A stretch of DNA of 64,000 bases. Source: Brenneria populi. Its GTDB lineage: Bacteria; Pseudomonadota; Gammaproteobacteria; Enterobacterales; Enterobacteriaceae. The stretch is taken from contig NZ_JAYWTM010000022.1 in assembly GCF_036016195.1 (NCBI RefSeq), forward strand, positions 104,238 to 168,237, read 5' to 3'. Below, piece after piece: positions 37,092 to 45,650 of this stretch; position 1 is the first letter of the stretch; each line of letters begins with the position of its first letter. A program made the position numbers and the translations under genes. A model generated the notes under the pieces. It did not search any database and was not told where the DNA came from. It saw only the letters and a list, made by a program, of their open reading frames with translations.

Positions 37092-37892
37092 ATGAATTCA
37101 CCCGCTATTGAGCGCCTGCTTGGCGTGATGAAAACCCTGCGCGATCCGCAAAACGGCTGTCCGTGGGATCGTAAACAGACCTTCGACACCATCACCCCTT
37201 ACACGCTGGAAGAGACGTACGAAGTGCTGGACGCCATCAGCCGTAAAGATTTCGACGACCTGCGCGGCGAGCTGGGCGATCTGCTGTTTCAGGTGGTGTT
37301 TTACGCGCAAATGGCGCAGGAGCAGGGGCTGTTCGATTTTTCCGACGTCTGCAACGCCATCAGCGACAAGCTGGAGCGCCGTCATCCGCATATCTTCGCG
37401 GGCGCGGCGGCGCCGGCGGACGGCAAGGCCGCGCTGGCAAGCTGGGAACAGACCAAGGCGCAGGAAAGGTGCGAAAAAGATCGCCACTCGCTGGTGGATG
37501 ATATTCCGGATGCGCTGCCGGCGTTAATGAAAGCGCAAAAAATTCAGCAGCGTTGCGCCTCCGTCGGTTTTGACTGGAACAGCCTGGGGCCGGTTGTCGA
37601 TAAGGTTTACGAAGAAATTGATGAAGTGATGCATGAGGCGCGGCAGGCGGTTATTGATGAAGACAAACTGGGCGAAGAGATCGGCGATTTATTGTTCGCC
37701 ACCGTCAATCTTTCGCGCCATTTGGGGCATAAGGCCGAACGGGCGCTGCAAGAGGCCAATCGCAAATTCTGCCGTCGCTTCCGTCAGGTGGAACAGCTTA
37801 TTAGCCAGTCCGGCCGCACTATGGAGCAGGCCACGCTGGAGCAGATGGAAGCGGCGTGGCAGCAGGTGAAACAGCAAGAAAAAAGCAGCTGA
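37092..37892 (+). CDS. mazG: MazG, nucleoside triphosphate pyrophosphohydrolase
   Basis: A 266-residue enzyme that hydrolyses NTPs and dNTPs to monophosphates. It has two tandem MazG repeats: CPWDRKQTFDTITPYTLEE (about residues 25-43) with EELGDLLFQVVF-type metal residues (GELGDLLFQ), and the C-terminal EEIGDLLFATVNLSRHL. The start is ATG (MNSPAIERLLGVM) rather than a TTG 12 bases upstream. In E. coli mazEF lies between relA and mazG; here only 101 noncoding bases separate them, so no toxin-antitoxin pair. Confidence 0.95.
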   Translation: MNSPAIERLLGVMKTLRDPQNGCPWDRKQTFDTITPYTLEETYEVLDAISRKDFDDLRGELGDLLFQVVFYAQMAQEQGLFDFSDVCNAISDKLERRHPHIFAGAAAPADGKAALASWEQTKAQERCEKDRHSLVDDIPDALPALMKAQKIQQRCASVGFDWNSLGPVVDKVYEEIDEVMHEARQAVIDEDKLGEEIGDLLFATVNLSRHLGHKAERALQEANRKFCRRFRQVEQLISQSGRTMEQATLEQMEAAWQQVKQQEKSS

Positions 37893-38035
37893 CCCGGTTT
37901 TTATTATGAATGCGTTATTTTCATAGCTTATTATTCATAATAAAATGATTTTTAGATGATTTTCTGTTGGGCATGACGGGATGTGAACTCCCGAAGCCGC
38001 GGGGATGAAATCGCCGCGACGGGCAAAACGAACAA

Positions 38036-38064
38036 TTGTGGCGCCCGGCCGGTTCCGGTATACT
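38036..38064 (+). promoter_or_regulatory. Probable sigma-70 promoter of pyrG
   Basis: TTGTGG, 17 bases, then TATACT, located 55 bases before the pyrG ATG. The -10 matches 5 of 6 consensus positions with ideal spacing; the -35 is weak. Confidence 0.5.
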
Positions 38065-38118
38065 ACTTTCCCGTCTTGGTCTTTCCATCGTCTTTAAACC
38101 TAAACTCTCAGGTTCAGC

Positions 38119-39756
38119 ATGACAACTAATTATATTTTTGTGACCGGCGGGGTCGTATCCTCTCTGGGTAAAGGCATTGCCGCAGCCTCTCTGGCGGCTA
38201 TTCTCGAAGCCCGTGGCCTCAACGTTACCATCATGAAACTGGACCCGTACATCAACGTGGATCCGGGCACGATGAGCCCGACTCAGCACGGTGAGGTCTT
38301 CGTCACCGAAGACGGGGCGGAAACCGATCTCGATCTGGGCCACTACGAGCGCTTTATCCGCACCAAAATGTCTCGCCGCAATAACTTCACCACCGGCCGA
38401 ATCTACTCCGACGTGCTGCGCAAAGAGCGCCGCGGCGACTATTTGGGCGCGACCATCCAGGTTATCCCCCATATTACCAATGCGATTAAAGAACGCATTC
38501 TGGAAGGCGGCGAAGGGCATGACGTGGTGCTGGTGGAAATCGGCGGCACCGTCGGCGATATCGAATCGCTGCCGTTCCTCGAAGCGATTCGCCAGATGGC
38601 GGTTGAAGTGGGCCGTGAGCATACGTTGTTTATGCACCTGACGCTGGTGCCTTACCTGGCCGCCGCCGGCGAAGTGAAAACCAAGCCAACCCAGCATTCG
38701 GTTAAAGAACTGCTTTCCATCGGTATTCAGCCCGATGTGCTTATCTGCCGTTCCGACCGCACCGTGCCCGCCAATGAGCGCGCAAAAATTGCTTTATTCT
38801 GTAATGTGCCGGAAAAAGCGGTAATCTCCCTTAAAGATATTGATTCCATTTATAAAATTCCGTCGCTATTGAAATCTCAGGGGCTGGACGATTATATTTG
38901 TAAACGATTCAGCTTGAACTGTCAGGAAGCAAACCTGTCAGAATGGGAACAGGTGGTGTACGAAGAGGCCAATCCGGGCGGCGAAGTGACCATCGGGATG
39001 ATCGGCAAATACGTCGCTCTGCCCGATGCCTATAAGTCCGTTATCGAAGCGCTGAAGCACGGCGGTTTGAAGAATCGCCTGACGGTGAACATCAAGCTGA
39101 TCGATTCGCAGGATGTTGAAACCCGCGGCGTTGAAATTCTGAAAGATTTGGACGCTATCCTGATCCCCGGCGGATTCGGCTATCGCGGCGTTGAAGGTAA
39201 GGTGATGGCGGCACGCTACGCCCGCGAACACAATGTCCCCTACCTGGGGATTTGTCTGGGGATGCAGGTCGCATTAATGGAATTCGCCCGTAACGTCGTC
39301 GGTATGGAAGGGGCGAACTCGACGGAGTTTGTGCCAGAATGTAAGTACCCGGTGATTGCGCTGATTACCGAATGGCGCGATGAAGACGGCAATATCGAAG
39401 TGCGCAGCGAAGACAGCGACCTGGGCGGCACCATGCGCGTCGGCGGGCAGCAGTGCCACCTGGCGGAAGGCAGCCTGGTGCGCCAGCTCTACGGCGAGCC
39501 GACGATCGTTGAACGTCATCGCCATCGTTACGAAGTCAACAACATGTTGTTGAAACAGATTGAGGCGGCGGGATTGCGTGTTGCCGGTCTTTCCGCCGAT
39601 CGCAAACTGGTGGAGATCATCGAATTGCCCGATCATCCGTGGTTCGTGGCCTGTCAGTTCCACCCGGAATTCACATCGACGCCGCGCGATGGGCATCCGC
39701 TGTTTGCCGGTTTTGTAAAAGCCGCCGGCGCGTATCAAAAGCGCCAGGTGAAGTAA
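38119..39756 (+). CDS. pyrG: CTP synthase PyrG
   Basis: A 545-residue enzyme converting UTP to CTP with ATP and glutamine. The N-terminal amidoligase domain (about residues 1-266) has the P-loop-like GGVVSSLGKGIAAASLA and KLDPYINVDPGTMSP. The C-terminal class I glutamine amidotransferase has the nucleophile Cys in GICLGMQ (about 376-382) and the HPEFTS catalytic His-Glu pair near the end. Length is identical to E. coli. It precedes eno by 75 bases, likely one transcript with additional eno promoters. Confidence 0.98.
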   Translation: MTTNYIFVTGGVVSSLGKGIAAASLAAILEARGLNVTIMKLDPYINVDPGTMSPTQHGEVFVTEDGAETDLDLGHYERFIRTKMSRRNNFTTGRIYSDVLRKERRGDYLGATIQVIPHITNAIKERILEGGEGHDVVLVEIGGTVGDIESLPFLEAIRQMAVEVGREHTLFMHLTLVPYLAAAGEVKTKPTQHSVKELLSIGIQPDVLICRSDRTVPANERAKIALFCNVPEKAVISLKDIDSIYKIPSLLKSQGLDDYICKRFSLNCQEANLSEWEQVVYEEANPGGEVTIGMIGKYVALPDAYKSVIEALKHGGLKNRLTVNIKLIDSQDVETRGVEILKDLDAILIPGGFGYRGVEGKVMAARYAREHNVPYLGICLGMQVALMEFARNVVGMEGANSTEFVPECKYPVIALITEWRDEDGNIEVRSEDSDLGGTMRVGGQQCHLAEGSLVRQLYGEPTIVERHRHRYEVNNMLLKQIEAAGLRVAGLSADRKLVEIIELPDHPWFVACQFHPEFTSTPRDGHPLFAGFVKAAGAYQKRQVK

Positions 39757-39831
39757 GGTTTTGCCAGCGCCGCGCGGACTTTGCGCGGTGTTCGTCTGAG
39801 GTTTTAGTTTAACTGTACTGAGGAAAATCTA

Positions 39832-41133
39832 ATGTCCAAAATTGTTAAAGTCATCGGTCGTGAAATCATCGACTCACGCGGAAATCCAACTGTTGAAGCC
39901 GAAGTGCATCTGGAAGGCGGTTTTGTTGGTCTGGCTGCCGCGCCGTCAGGGGCTTCCACGGGTTCTCGCGAAGCGCTGGAACTGCGTGACGGTGACAAAT
40001 CCCGTTTTCTGGGCAAAGGCGTAACTAAAGCCGTTGCCGCAGTAAACGGCCCGCTGGCTCAGGCTATCCTGGGCAAAGACGCGAAAGATCAGGCGAACAT
40101 CGATAAGATCATGATCGACCTGGACGGGACTGAAAACAAATCCAAATTCGGCGCTAACGCCATTCTGGCCGTTTCCCTGGCCGCCGCTAAAGCCGCCGCC
40201 GCCGCCAAAGGCCTGCCGCTGTATGCCCACATCGCTGAACTGAACGGCACTCCGGGCCAGTACTCTATGCCTCTGCCGATGATGAACATCATCAACGGCG
40301 GCGAACACGCCGACAACAACGTCGACATCCAGGAATTCATGATTCAGCCGGTCGGCGCGAAATCCGTTAAGGAAGCGATCCGTATCGGTTCCGAAGTGTT
40401 CCACAACCTGGCTAAGGTGCTGAAAGCCAAAGGCATGAACACCGCAGTCGGCGACGAAGGCGGCTATGCCCCTAACCTGGAATCCAACGCCGCCGCGCTG
40501 GCCGCTATCAAAGAAGCGGTGGAAAAAGCCGGTTACGTGCTGGGTAAAGACGTTACGCTGGCGATGGACTGCGCGGCTTCCGAGTTCTACAACAAAGAAA
40601 CCGGTAACTATGAACTGAAAGGCGAAGGCAAAACCTTCACTTCTCAGGAATTCACTCATTACCTGGAAGGCCTGACCAAAGAATATCCGATCGTTTCCAT
40701 CGAAGATGGCCTGAACGAATCTGACTGGGACGGTTTCGCTTACCAGACCAAAGTTCTGGGCGACAAAATCCAGCTGGTTGGCGACGACCTGTTCGTAACC
40801 AACACCAAAATCCTGAAAGAAGGCATCGAAAAAGGCATCGCTAACTCCATCCTGATCAAATTCAACCAGATCGGTTCTCTGACCGAAACCCTGGCTGCAA
40901 TCAAGATGGCGAAAGACGCCGGTTACACTGCCGTCATCTCTCACCGTTCCGGCGAAACTGAAGACGCCACCATCGCCGACCTGGCGGTAGGTACGGCGGC
41001 CGGTCAGATCAAAACCGGTTCCATGAGCCGTTCCGATCGCGTTGCTAAATACAACCAGCTGATTCGTATCGAAGAAGCGCTGGGCGCGAAAGCACCGTTC
41101 AACGGTCTGAAAGAAGTGAAAGGTCAGGCTTAA
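39832..41133 (+). CDS. eno: Enolase
   Basis: A 433-residue glycolytic enzyme (2-phosphoglycerate to phosphoenolpyruvate) and a component of the RNase E degradosome in enterobacteria. The signature LIKFNQIGSLTETL (about residues 340-353), catalytic Lys and Glu in GDEGGYAPN, and metal ligands (AMDCAASEF, SIEDGL, GDDLFVTN) are intact. Codon use is strongly biased, as expected for a highly expressed gene. A good ribosome site (TGAGGAAAATCTA) precedes the ATG and a strong terminator follows. Confidence 0.99.
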   Translation: MSKIVKVIGREIIDSRGNPTVEAEVHLEGGFVGLAAAPSGASTGSREALELRDGDKSRFLGKGVTKAVAAVNGPLAQAILGKDAKDQANIDKIMIDLDGTENKSKFGANAILAVSLAAAKAAAAAKGLPLYAHIAELNGTPGQYSMPLPMMNIINGGEHADNNVDIQEFMIQPVGAKSVKEAIRIGSEVFHNLAKVLKAKGMNTAVGDEGGYAPNLESNAAALAAIKEAVEKAGYVLGKDVTLAMDCAASEFYNKETGNYELKGEGKTFTSQEFTHYLEGLTKEYPIVSIEDGLNESDWDGFAYQTKVLGDKIQLVGDDLFVTNTKILKEGIEKGIANSILIKFNQIGSLTETLAAIKMAKDAGYTAVISHRSGETEDATIADLAVGTAAGQIKTGSMSRSDRVAKYNQLIRIEEALGAKAPFNGLKEVKGQA

Positions 41134-41160
41134 TTTTTAGCCTTTTCCTGTTTGCTGATA

Positions 41161-41188
41161 ACGGCTCCTTCGGGAGCCGTTTTTTTTG
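41161..41188 (+). terminator. Strong rho-independent terminator after eno
   Basis: ACGGCTCC, stable tetraloop TTCG, GGAGCCGT, then a run of eight T. It marks the left border of the foreign segment that follows. Confidence 0.95.
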
Positions 41189-41190
41189 GT

Positions 41191-41350
41191 GTGCCGGGCA
41201 TGCTCGGCAGCTCGCGGGGGAAAGTCCCCCGTCCAGCCTGATGGTGACGAAGGACTAGAGAAGCGCAAGGGCGTCGTCGTGAGGCGGGGTCTTAAGAAAG
41301 CCTGAAATAAAACCATGACCTGACGAACAGAAACCCGATACAAGGCCTAT
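41191..41350 (+). mobile_element. Probable 5' fragment of a group II intron
   Basis: The stretch is structured and noncoding: GCGGGGGAAAGTCCCCCG hairpin, CCAGCCTGATGGTGACGAAGG, AGAGAAGCGCAAGGG, AAGAAAGCCTGA and CTGACGAACAGAA. I recognise this succession as typical of the 5' domain of bacterial group II introns, upstream of their maturase gene. No maturase or domain V is present, so it is a dead fragment. Recognition is from memory of such leaders, hence moderate confidence. Confidence 0.45.
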
Positions 41351-41351
41351 C

Positions 41352-41513
41352 GCCCACGGCGGTCGCTACGCGATGCTCGATGACGGCATGAGATTCAGCC
41401 TGGTGCCGTGGCGGCCAGTGATAGAACAACGGCTGGGACAGTAGATCGCCGCGACAGTGCGCGGCGGTGGTGTGTCGTGGGAGATTGGGCCGCGGCGGGG
41501 ACTTTCGATTTAA
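41352..41513 (+). pseudogene. C-terminal remnant of a DUF3363 relaxase
   Basis: Reading from 41352 gives HGGRYAMLDDGMRFSLVPWR and then PVIEQRLGQ, a TAG stop at 41442 in place of a glutamine codon, then IAATVRGGGVSWEIGPRRG and LSI-stop. This is the end of the DUF3363 domain found in VirD2/TraI-like relaxases of integrative and conjugative elements. Only about 53 codons survive and one is a stop, so the gene is a relic. It shows that a conjugative element once lay here. Confidence 0.65.
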
Positions 41514-41550
41514 GCACGCTCGATGTGGGGATTGTGTTTCGCACGGCGAT

Positions 41551-42096
41551 CTAGCTTGCTTGCGTGGAGTTGTTACGCTCGGCAGGGATCTCCAACGCTT
41601 GCAGCAATACAGAAAGGTGTTCATCGAGACTTGACAGCACATCGGGAGGTAGCGCCGAAAGCACAAGGCGCTCGTTCTCAACGTGTCCCTCGACAGCACG
41701 ATTGATCAACGCAAGCCCCTTACGCGTGAGTTGCACGAGCGTACTGCGGGCATCCTGTTCGTTGGGGACGCGCTCGACCAAGTTTCTTATTTCCAGCCGC
41801 TTGAGTCGATGGGTCATCGTTCCAGAAGTCACCATCAACGTGGAGAACAGTTCGGTCGGACTCAGGCGATACGGCGCACCGGCGCGTCGCAGTGTGGCCA
41901 GCATGTCGAACTCCCAAAGGTTCAGGTCGAATTTCGCAAATTCGGACTCCAGGCGCTGATCCAGAAGCGCCGCGCATCGCTTGATGCGTCCGATCGGCCC
42001 CATCGCGCTGACATCAAGGTCGGGGCGCTCCCTCTGCCACTGTTCGAGGATGACATCCACCGCGTCGCGTTGTCGTTGATTGGATTGATTCTTCAT
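41551..42096 (-). CDS. MarR-family transcriptional regulator
   Basis: A 181-residue winged-helix regulator. The body carries LNLWEFDMLATLRRAGAPYR, the HTH STLMVTSGTMTHRLKRLE (about residues 80-97) and the wing VERVPNEQDARSTLVQLT. I start it at MKNQSNQ; 11 further codons upstream are open but would cross the operator. It is divergent from the EamA exporter gene with two operator-like repeats between, the classic arrangement in which a MarR protein represses itself and a transporter until an inducer binds. The inducer is unknown. Flanking relaxase and nitroreductase relics point to horizontal acquisition. Confidence 0.88.
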   Translation of the reverse strand: MKNQSNQRQRDAVDVILEQWQRERPDLDVSAMGPIGRIKRCAALLDQRLESEFAKFDLNLWEFDMLATLRRAGAPYRLSPTELFSTLMVTSGTMTHRLKRLEIRNLVERVPNEQDARSTLVQLTRKGLALINRAVEGHVENERLVLSALPPDVLSSLDEHLSVLLQALEIPAERNNSTQAS

Positions 42097-42100
42097 TTGT

Positions 42101-42154
42101 CTTGACTTCAAGATAAGTGGTTGGCACAATCATATTATCTTGAATTGAAGGTAA
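42101..42154. promoter_or_regulatory. Two MarR-type operators in the marR-eamA spacer
   Basis: The imperfect palindrome TTATCTTGAATTGAAGGTAA is at 42135-42154, and a half-site in inverted orientation (CTTCAAGATAA) is at 42106-42116. The shared half-site TTATCTTGAA in opposite orientations, about 20 bases apart, fits binding by MarR dimers over both start regions. Confidence 0.65.
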
Positions 42155-42165
42155 GTTACAAGGTC

Positions 42166-43038
42166 ATGTCAACAACAATCTCATCGCCCCACTGGCGCGA
42201 TGTCATGCTCACAGCAGTGGCCCCGGCAATCTGGGGTTCCACCTACATCGTGACATCGGAACTCCTGCCGCCGGATCGCCCTTTCACGGCTGCACTCATC
42301 CGGTCGCTGCCCGCAGGTCTGCTGCTGCTTCTGTTTACCTGTCGAATGCCTGCCCGGCGGGACTGGTGGCGCTTGCTGGTGCTTGGGGCGTTGAACATCG
42401 GCATCTTCCAGGCCCTGTTGTTCGTAGCAGCTTATCGCCTGCCTGGAGGTTTGGCGGCAGTGCTTGGCGCGATCCAGCCGTTGCTGGTGATGGCGCTGGC
42501 CTGGGCCGTGGATGGACGGTCGCCTGCGCAAACTACTTTGTGGTCGGCAGTCGCGGGCATGTTTGGAATGGCTATTCTGCTGTTGTCACCGCAGACGGTG
42601 TTCGAGCCCGTTGGGATCGCCGCCGCCGTGCTGGGAGCAGCGTGCATGGCGGCTGGCGTGTGGCTGACACGTCGTTGGCGACTAGACCTGCCCTTGTTGC
42701 CACTGACAGGCTGGCAACTTGTCATCGGGGGCTTGATGCTTGCGCCCGTGGCGTGGCTGGCCGATGCGCCGCTACCCCCCTTGGGGCGTGTGGAATGGGC
42801 GGCCTACGCCTACCTCTGCCTGGCCGGCGCTTTGCTGGCCTATGCGCTCTGGTTTCGTGGCGTGGCCCGCCTGCCGACAGTAGCCGTTGCATCCCTGGGG
42901 TTGCTAAGTCCTCTTACCGCCGTGGTACTGGGCTGGGCGCTGCTTTCGCAGTCAATCACGGGAACTGCACTTTTGGGACTGTTGATCGTGCTGGTCAGCG
43001 TCTTCGCCGTGCAATGGACAACGGCGCGTAGCAAGTGA
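42166..43038 (+). CDS. EamA/DMT-superfamily exporter
   Basis: A 290-residue inner-membrane protein with two EamA repeats and about ten transmembrane helices (WRDVMLTAVAPAIWGSTYIV at the start; LLSPLTAVVLGWALLSQ near the end). The family exports amino acids, purines or xenobiotics; the substrate is unknown. I start it at MSTTISSPHW just after the operator; a longer frame from 42121 would run through the operator. The ribosome site is weak (AAGG). It pairs with the divergent marR and is followed by a decayed nitroreductase gene, so the original cassette may have been a MarR-controlled detoxification set. Confidence 0.88.
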   Translation: MSTTISSPHWRDVMLTAVAPAIWGSTYIVTSELLPPDRPFTAALIRSLPAGLLLLLFTCRMPARRDWWRLLVLGALNIGIFQALLFVAAYRLPGGLAAVLGAIQPLLVMALAWAVDGRSPAQTTLWSAVAGMFGMAILLLSPQTVFEPVGIAAAVLGAACMAAGVWLTRRWRLDLPLLPLTGWQLVIGGLMLAPVAWLADAPLPPLGRVEWAAYAYLCLAGALLAYALWFRGVARLPTVAVASLGLLSPLTAVVLGWALLSQSITGTALLGLLIVLVSVFAVQWTTARSK

Positions 43039-43081
43039 CCATCGCCCCTCTCAACCCTTCTCTTTTCTATCAGGCAATGAC

Positions 43082-43593
43082 ATGAATACTTCCGTACAAA
43101 GCGCGATTGAAACTTGAACATCCGTCAATAACTTTCAACCCAATCGCCCGCTGGATGATGATGCCATTACAACGCTGGTTGACCTGGCCGCGAAGGCGCC
43201 GTCTGCCTATAACTTGCAGAACTGGCGATTCATCGCCGTACGCTCGGAAGACGCCAAAGCGCGCCTGATGAGGGCAGCGCTGCAATCCAGCATAGAAGCC
43301 AATATCATGGATCAACGGGTGGTCGATGCGGGGGTGGCACAGGCAACCGCGTCCCATGAAGATAACTCAGTATTGCAGCGTGACTGGCGGCAATGACCCT
43401 GATGCTGGCAGCGCAAGGCATGGAATTGGGCTCGTGCGCGATGGGTGGATTTGATGCAGAACGGGTAGCTCAGGAGTTTGAGCTTTCCGTCACTGAATTG
43501 CCGGTGGTGATCGTCGCTGTCGGTCATCCGGAAATCAGCAACTGGCCGCAGAAGCCACGCAAGCCCCTGCCTGAAATTCTTGCCATCGTTTGA
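43082..43593 (+). pseudogene. Decayed nitroreductase-family gene
   Basis: The frame starts MNTSVQSAIET, hits TGA at codon 12, then continues TSVNNFQPNRPLDDDAITTL and APSAYNLQNWRFIAVRSED, clear nitroreductase (FMN-binding) sequence. After ARLMRAALQ about 30-40 family residues are missing. MDQRVVDAGVAQATASHE follows, then a frameshift near 43393, and the tail MTLMLAAQGMELGSCAMGGF to the stop. One nonsense codon, one internal deletion and one frameshift make it nonfunctional. Intact relatives are about 200 residues. Confidence 0.85.
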
Positions 43594-44050
43594 CGGAGAC
43601 GGTGCTGTTCGCCCGCACCACGCCCAGCACGCGCCTGACCCGCGCGGGCAAGCTGCTCTCCGATCATATGCCGCGCGAAACTCCCTCCGTACTGACAGAA
43701 ATTTTTCCCCAAATTTCTGGGGATCCCTCAGGGCGGAAGTGTTTTTCAACGTCGCTCACGACGGCTCGCGATAAAAAGCTTGCCGCCCATCTCAAAATCC
43801 GCTTTTTGCGAATGCAGTAATTCATCACCAGAACTACATTATTCAGACTGCTGGTTTTATTAATATGAAATGCCTTTTTATAAAATATTTGAGGCCGATC
43901 GGTAAGTTCTTTTCTAGGGTGCCAGCAGCGGTCATCCGATGGCAAAAGCACAAAGGTGCCGCTACGGTCCGAACGTTACCTTAAATGCCATGGCAGGCAA
44001 AAACCGTCAGCTATGACACCTTCATAAAAAATGACCGAGGAAGGATGGTA
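43594..44050. other. Gap with a LysR fragment and the rhiT upstream region
   Basis: Codons from 43596 to 43676 read ETVLFARTTPSTRLTRAGKL then LSDHMPR, which matches the end of the helix-turn-helix of LysR regulators (LFxRTTRxxxLTxAG). No start or effector domain remains. Next is an inverted repeat (CAGAAATTT, 6 bases, AAATTTCTG, 43696-43719) and sequence I cannot assign. From about 43815 the DNA becomes AT-rich and probably carries the rhiT promoter; TATGAAA-TGCC-TTTTTATA at 43864-43882 is a loose candidate for a KdgR-type palindrome. Confidence 0.5.
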
Positions 44051-45607
44051 ATGAAAACACGTAAGATCGGGTTGGCTAATTATCTGGCCTATGGCTCGGG
44101 CGACTTTCTTGGCGCGGGCACCACCGCATTGACCGCTGCCTGGTTACTCTATTTCTACACCACGTTTTGCGGTTTAACGCCGATTGAGGCGACCTTTATT
44201 TTCGCGATGGCGCGCGTTCTGGATGCCGTCGTCAGCCCGTTAATGGGCTTCCTGACCGATAACTTCGGCTCCACCTGGTTGGGCAAGCGCTTCGGCCGGC
44301 GTAAATTCTTTATCCTGCTCGGTATTCCCTGCGTATTCAGCTACAGCTTTATGTGGGTGAGCGACATGGGATATTGGTACTACCTGCTGACCTATCTGCT
44401 GTTTGATGTCGTCTACACCATGATTCTGGTGCCGTATGAAACGCTGGTGCCCGAAATGACCGACGACTTCAAACAGAAAACCAAATTCTCCGGCGCCCGT
44501 ATTGCCTTGGCCCAGCTTTCCGCCATTCTGGCCGCCTTTCTGCCCGGCATCCTGCTGGGGTATTTGGGTAAGGACAACGCCATCTCCTTCTTCTACTCCA
44601 GCCTGGTGTTCTCCGTCATCTGCGCGCTGGTGCTGACGATGGTGTATGCGTTCACCTGGGAGCGGCCGCGGGATCAAATGTCCGAGGCTTCTCTGCGGGC
44701 GGAAAAAGAGCGCCAGTCCCTGACGCTGGCGGATAGCCTGAAACGGCTGAACGTTGAGCTGCTGTCGACGCTGCGTATCCGTATTTTCCGCCAGCACCTG
44801 GGGATGTATCTGGGCGGCTATATCGCCCAGGATGTGTTCAACGCCGTATTCACCTATTACGTGGTCTTTGTGTTGATGCAAAGCCCGACGGTGGCGTCCA
44901 ACCTGATGGGCACTATGGCGATCCTGCAATTTATCTCGGTCATCGCCATGATCCCGCTGTGTATTCGCTTCGGACCCGCGCCCTCTTACCGCCTGGTGGT
45001 TTGCCTGTTCGGGCTGAGTGCGCTCTCTTATGCTTTCCTCTGGTACAGCAATATGCATGATGCGTTTTCTCTGCTGCTGCTGATTTCCGCGCTGGCGGGT
45101 TTAGGCCGCGGCGGCATCAACTACGTGCCGTGGAATACCTACACCTATATCGCCGATGTTGATGAGGTGATTACCGCGCAGCGCCGCGAAGGGATCTTCG
45201 CCGGCATTATGACCCTAACCCGCAAGGCTTCCCAGGCCGGCGCGGTGATGCTGGTGGGGATCGTGCTGCAGCTTTCCGGCTTCGTCTCCGGGCAGAGCGT
45301 ACAGGCGCCGGGCGTCAGTCATACGATTTTGATGATCCTGAGCTTCGGCACGGTAGGGGTTCTGGCGCTGGGCTTCCTGGTTTCCCTGCGTTTCAAACTC
45401 AACCTTCAGACGCACAGCATACTGCGCGAAGAAACCCAGAAGATGCGCGATGCCGGGCGGCTGGTCCCTGAACAGATCACGCCGGAGGCGCGGGCGGTGG
45501 TCGAAAACCTGGCCGGTATGTCTTATGAGTCGCTGTGGGGCAACAACAACATCGGCTACCTGAACCGCAATAAGGTGAAACCGATAACGCGCGTGCCCCA
45601 GTCCTGA
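44051..45607 (+). CDS. rhiT: RhiT, rhamnogalacturonan oligomer transporter (GPH family)
   Basis: A 518-residue inner-membrane symporter of the glycoside-pentoside-hexuronide:cation group, with about twelve transmembrane helices (begins MKTRKIGLANYLAYGSGDFL). In Dickeya the RhiT protein imports unsaturated rhamnogalacturonides. The assignment rests on the adjacent GH105 hydrolase gene, 44 bases downstream, which reproduces the Dickeya rhiT-rhiN operon. I chose the ATG at 44051, with GAGGAAGG ending 6 bases before it; the frame is open further upstream. In Dickeya the operon is activated by RhaS; such sites are not resolved here. Confidence 0.85.
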   Translation: MKTRKIGLANYLAYGSGDFLGAGTTALTAAWLLYFYTTFCGLTPIEATFIFAMARVLDAVVSPLMGFLTDNFGSTWLGKRFGRRKFFILLGIPCVFSYSFMWVSDMGYWYYLLTYLLFDVVYTMILVPYETLVPEMTDDFKQKTKFSGARIALAQLSAILAAFLPGILLGYLGKDNAISFFYSSLVFSVICALVLTMVYAFTWERPRDQMSEASLRAEKERQSLTLADSLKRLNVELLSTLRIRIFRQHLGMYLGGYIAQDVFNAVFTYYVVFVLMQSPTVASNLMGTMAILQFISVIAMIPLCIRFGPAPSYRLVVCLFGLSALSYAFLWYSNMHDAFSLLLLISALAGLGRGGINYVPWNTYTYIADVDEVITAQRREGIFAGIMTLTRKASQAGAVMLVGIVLQLSGFVSGQSVQAPGVSHTILMILSFGTVGVLALGFLVSLRFKLNLQTHSILREETQKMRDAGRLVPEQITPEARAVVENLAGMSYESLWGNNNIGYLNRNKVKPITRVPQS

Positions 45608-45650
45608 ATGTCTTGAATTGTTAAATGATAACTAAATTGGATGATTTGCT

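Noticed and set aside
41292..41699. 135-codon minus-strand frame across the scar
   Set aside because: It is antisense to the relaxase remnant and overlaps the end of marR; the plus-strand DUF3363 match explains the sequence better.
43864..43882. KdgR-like palindrome before rhiT
   Set aside because: The match to the known KdgR box is loose; kept only as a mention within the gap entry, not as a separate site.
43664..43951. 95-codon minus-strand frame upstream of rhiT
   Set aside because: I could not link it to any transposase or other family; it spans an inverted repeat and degraded sequence.
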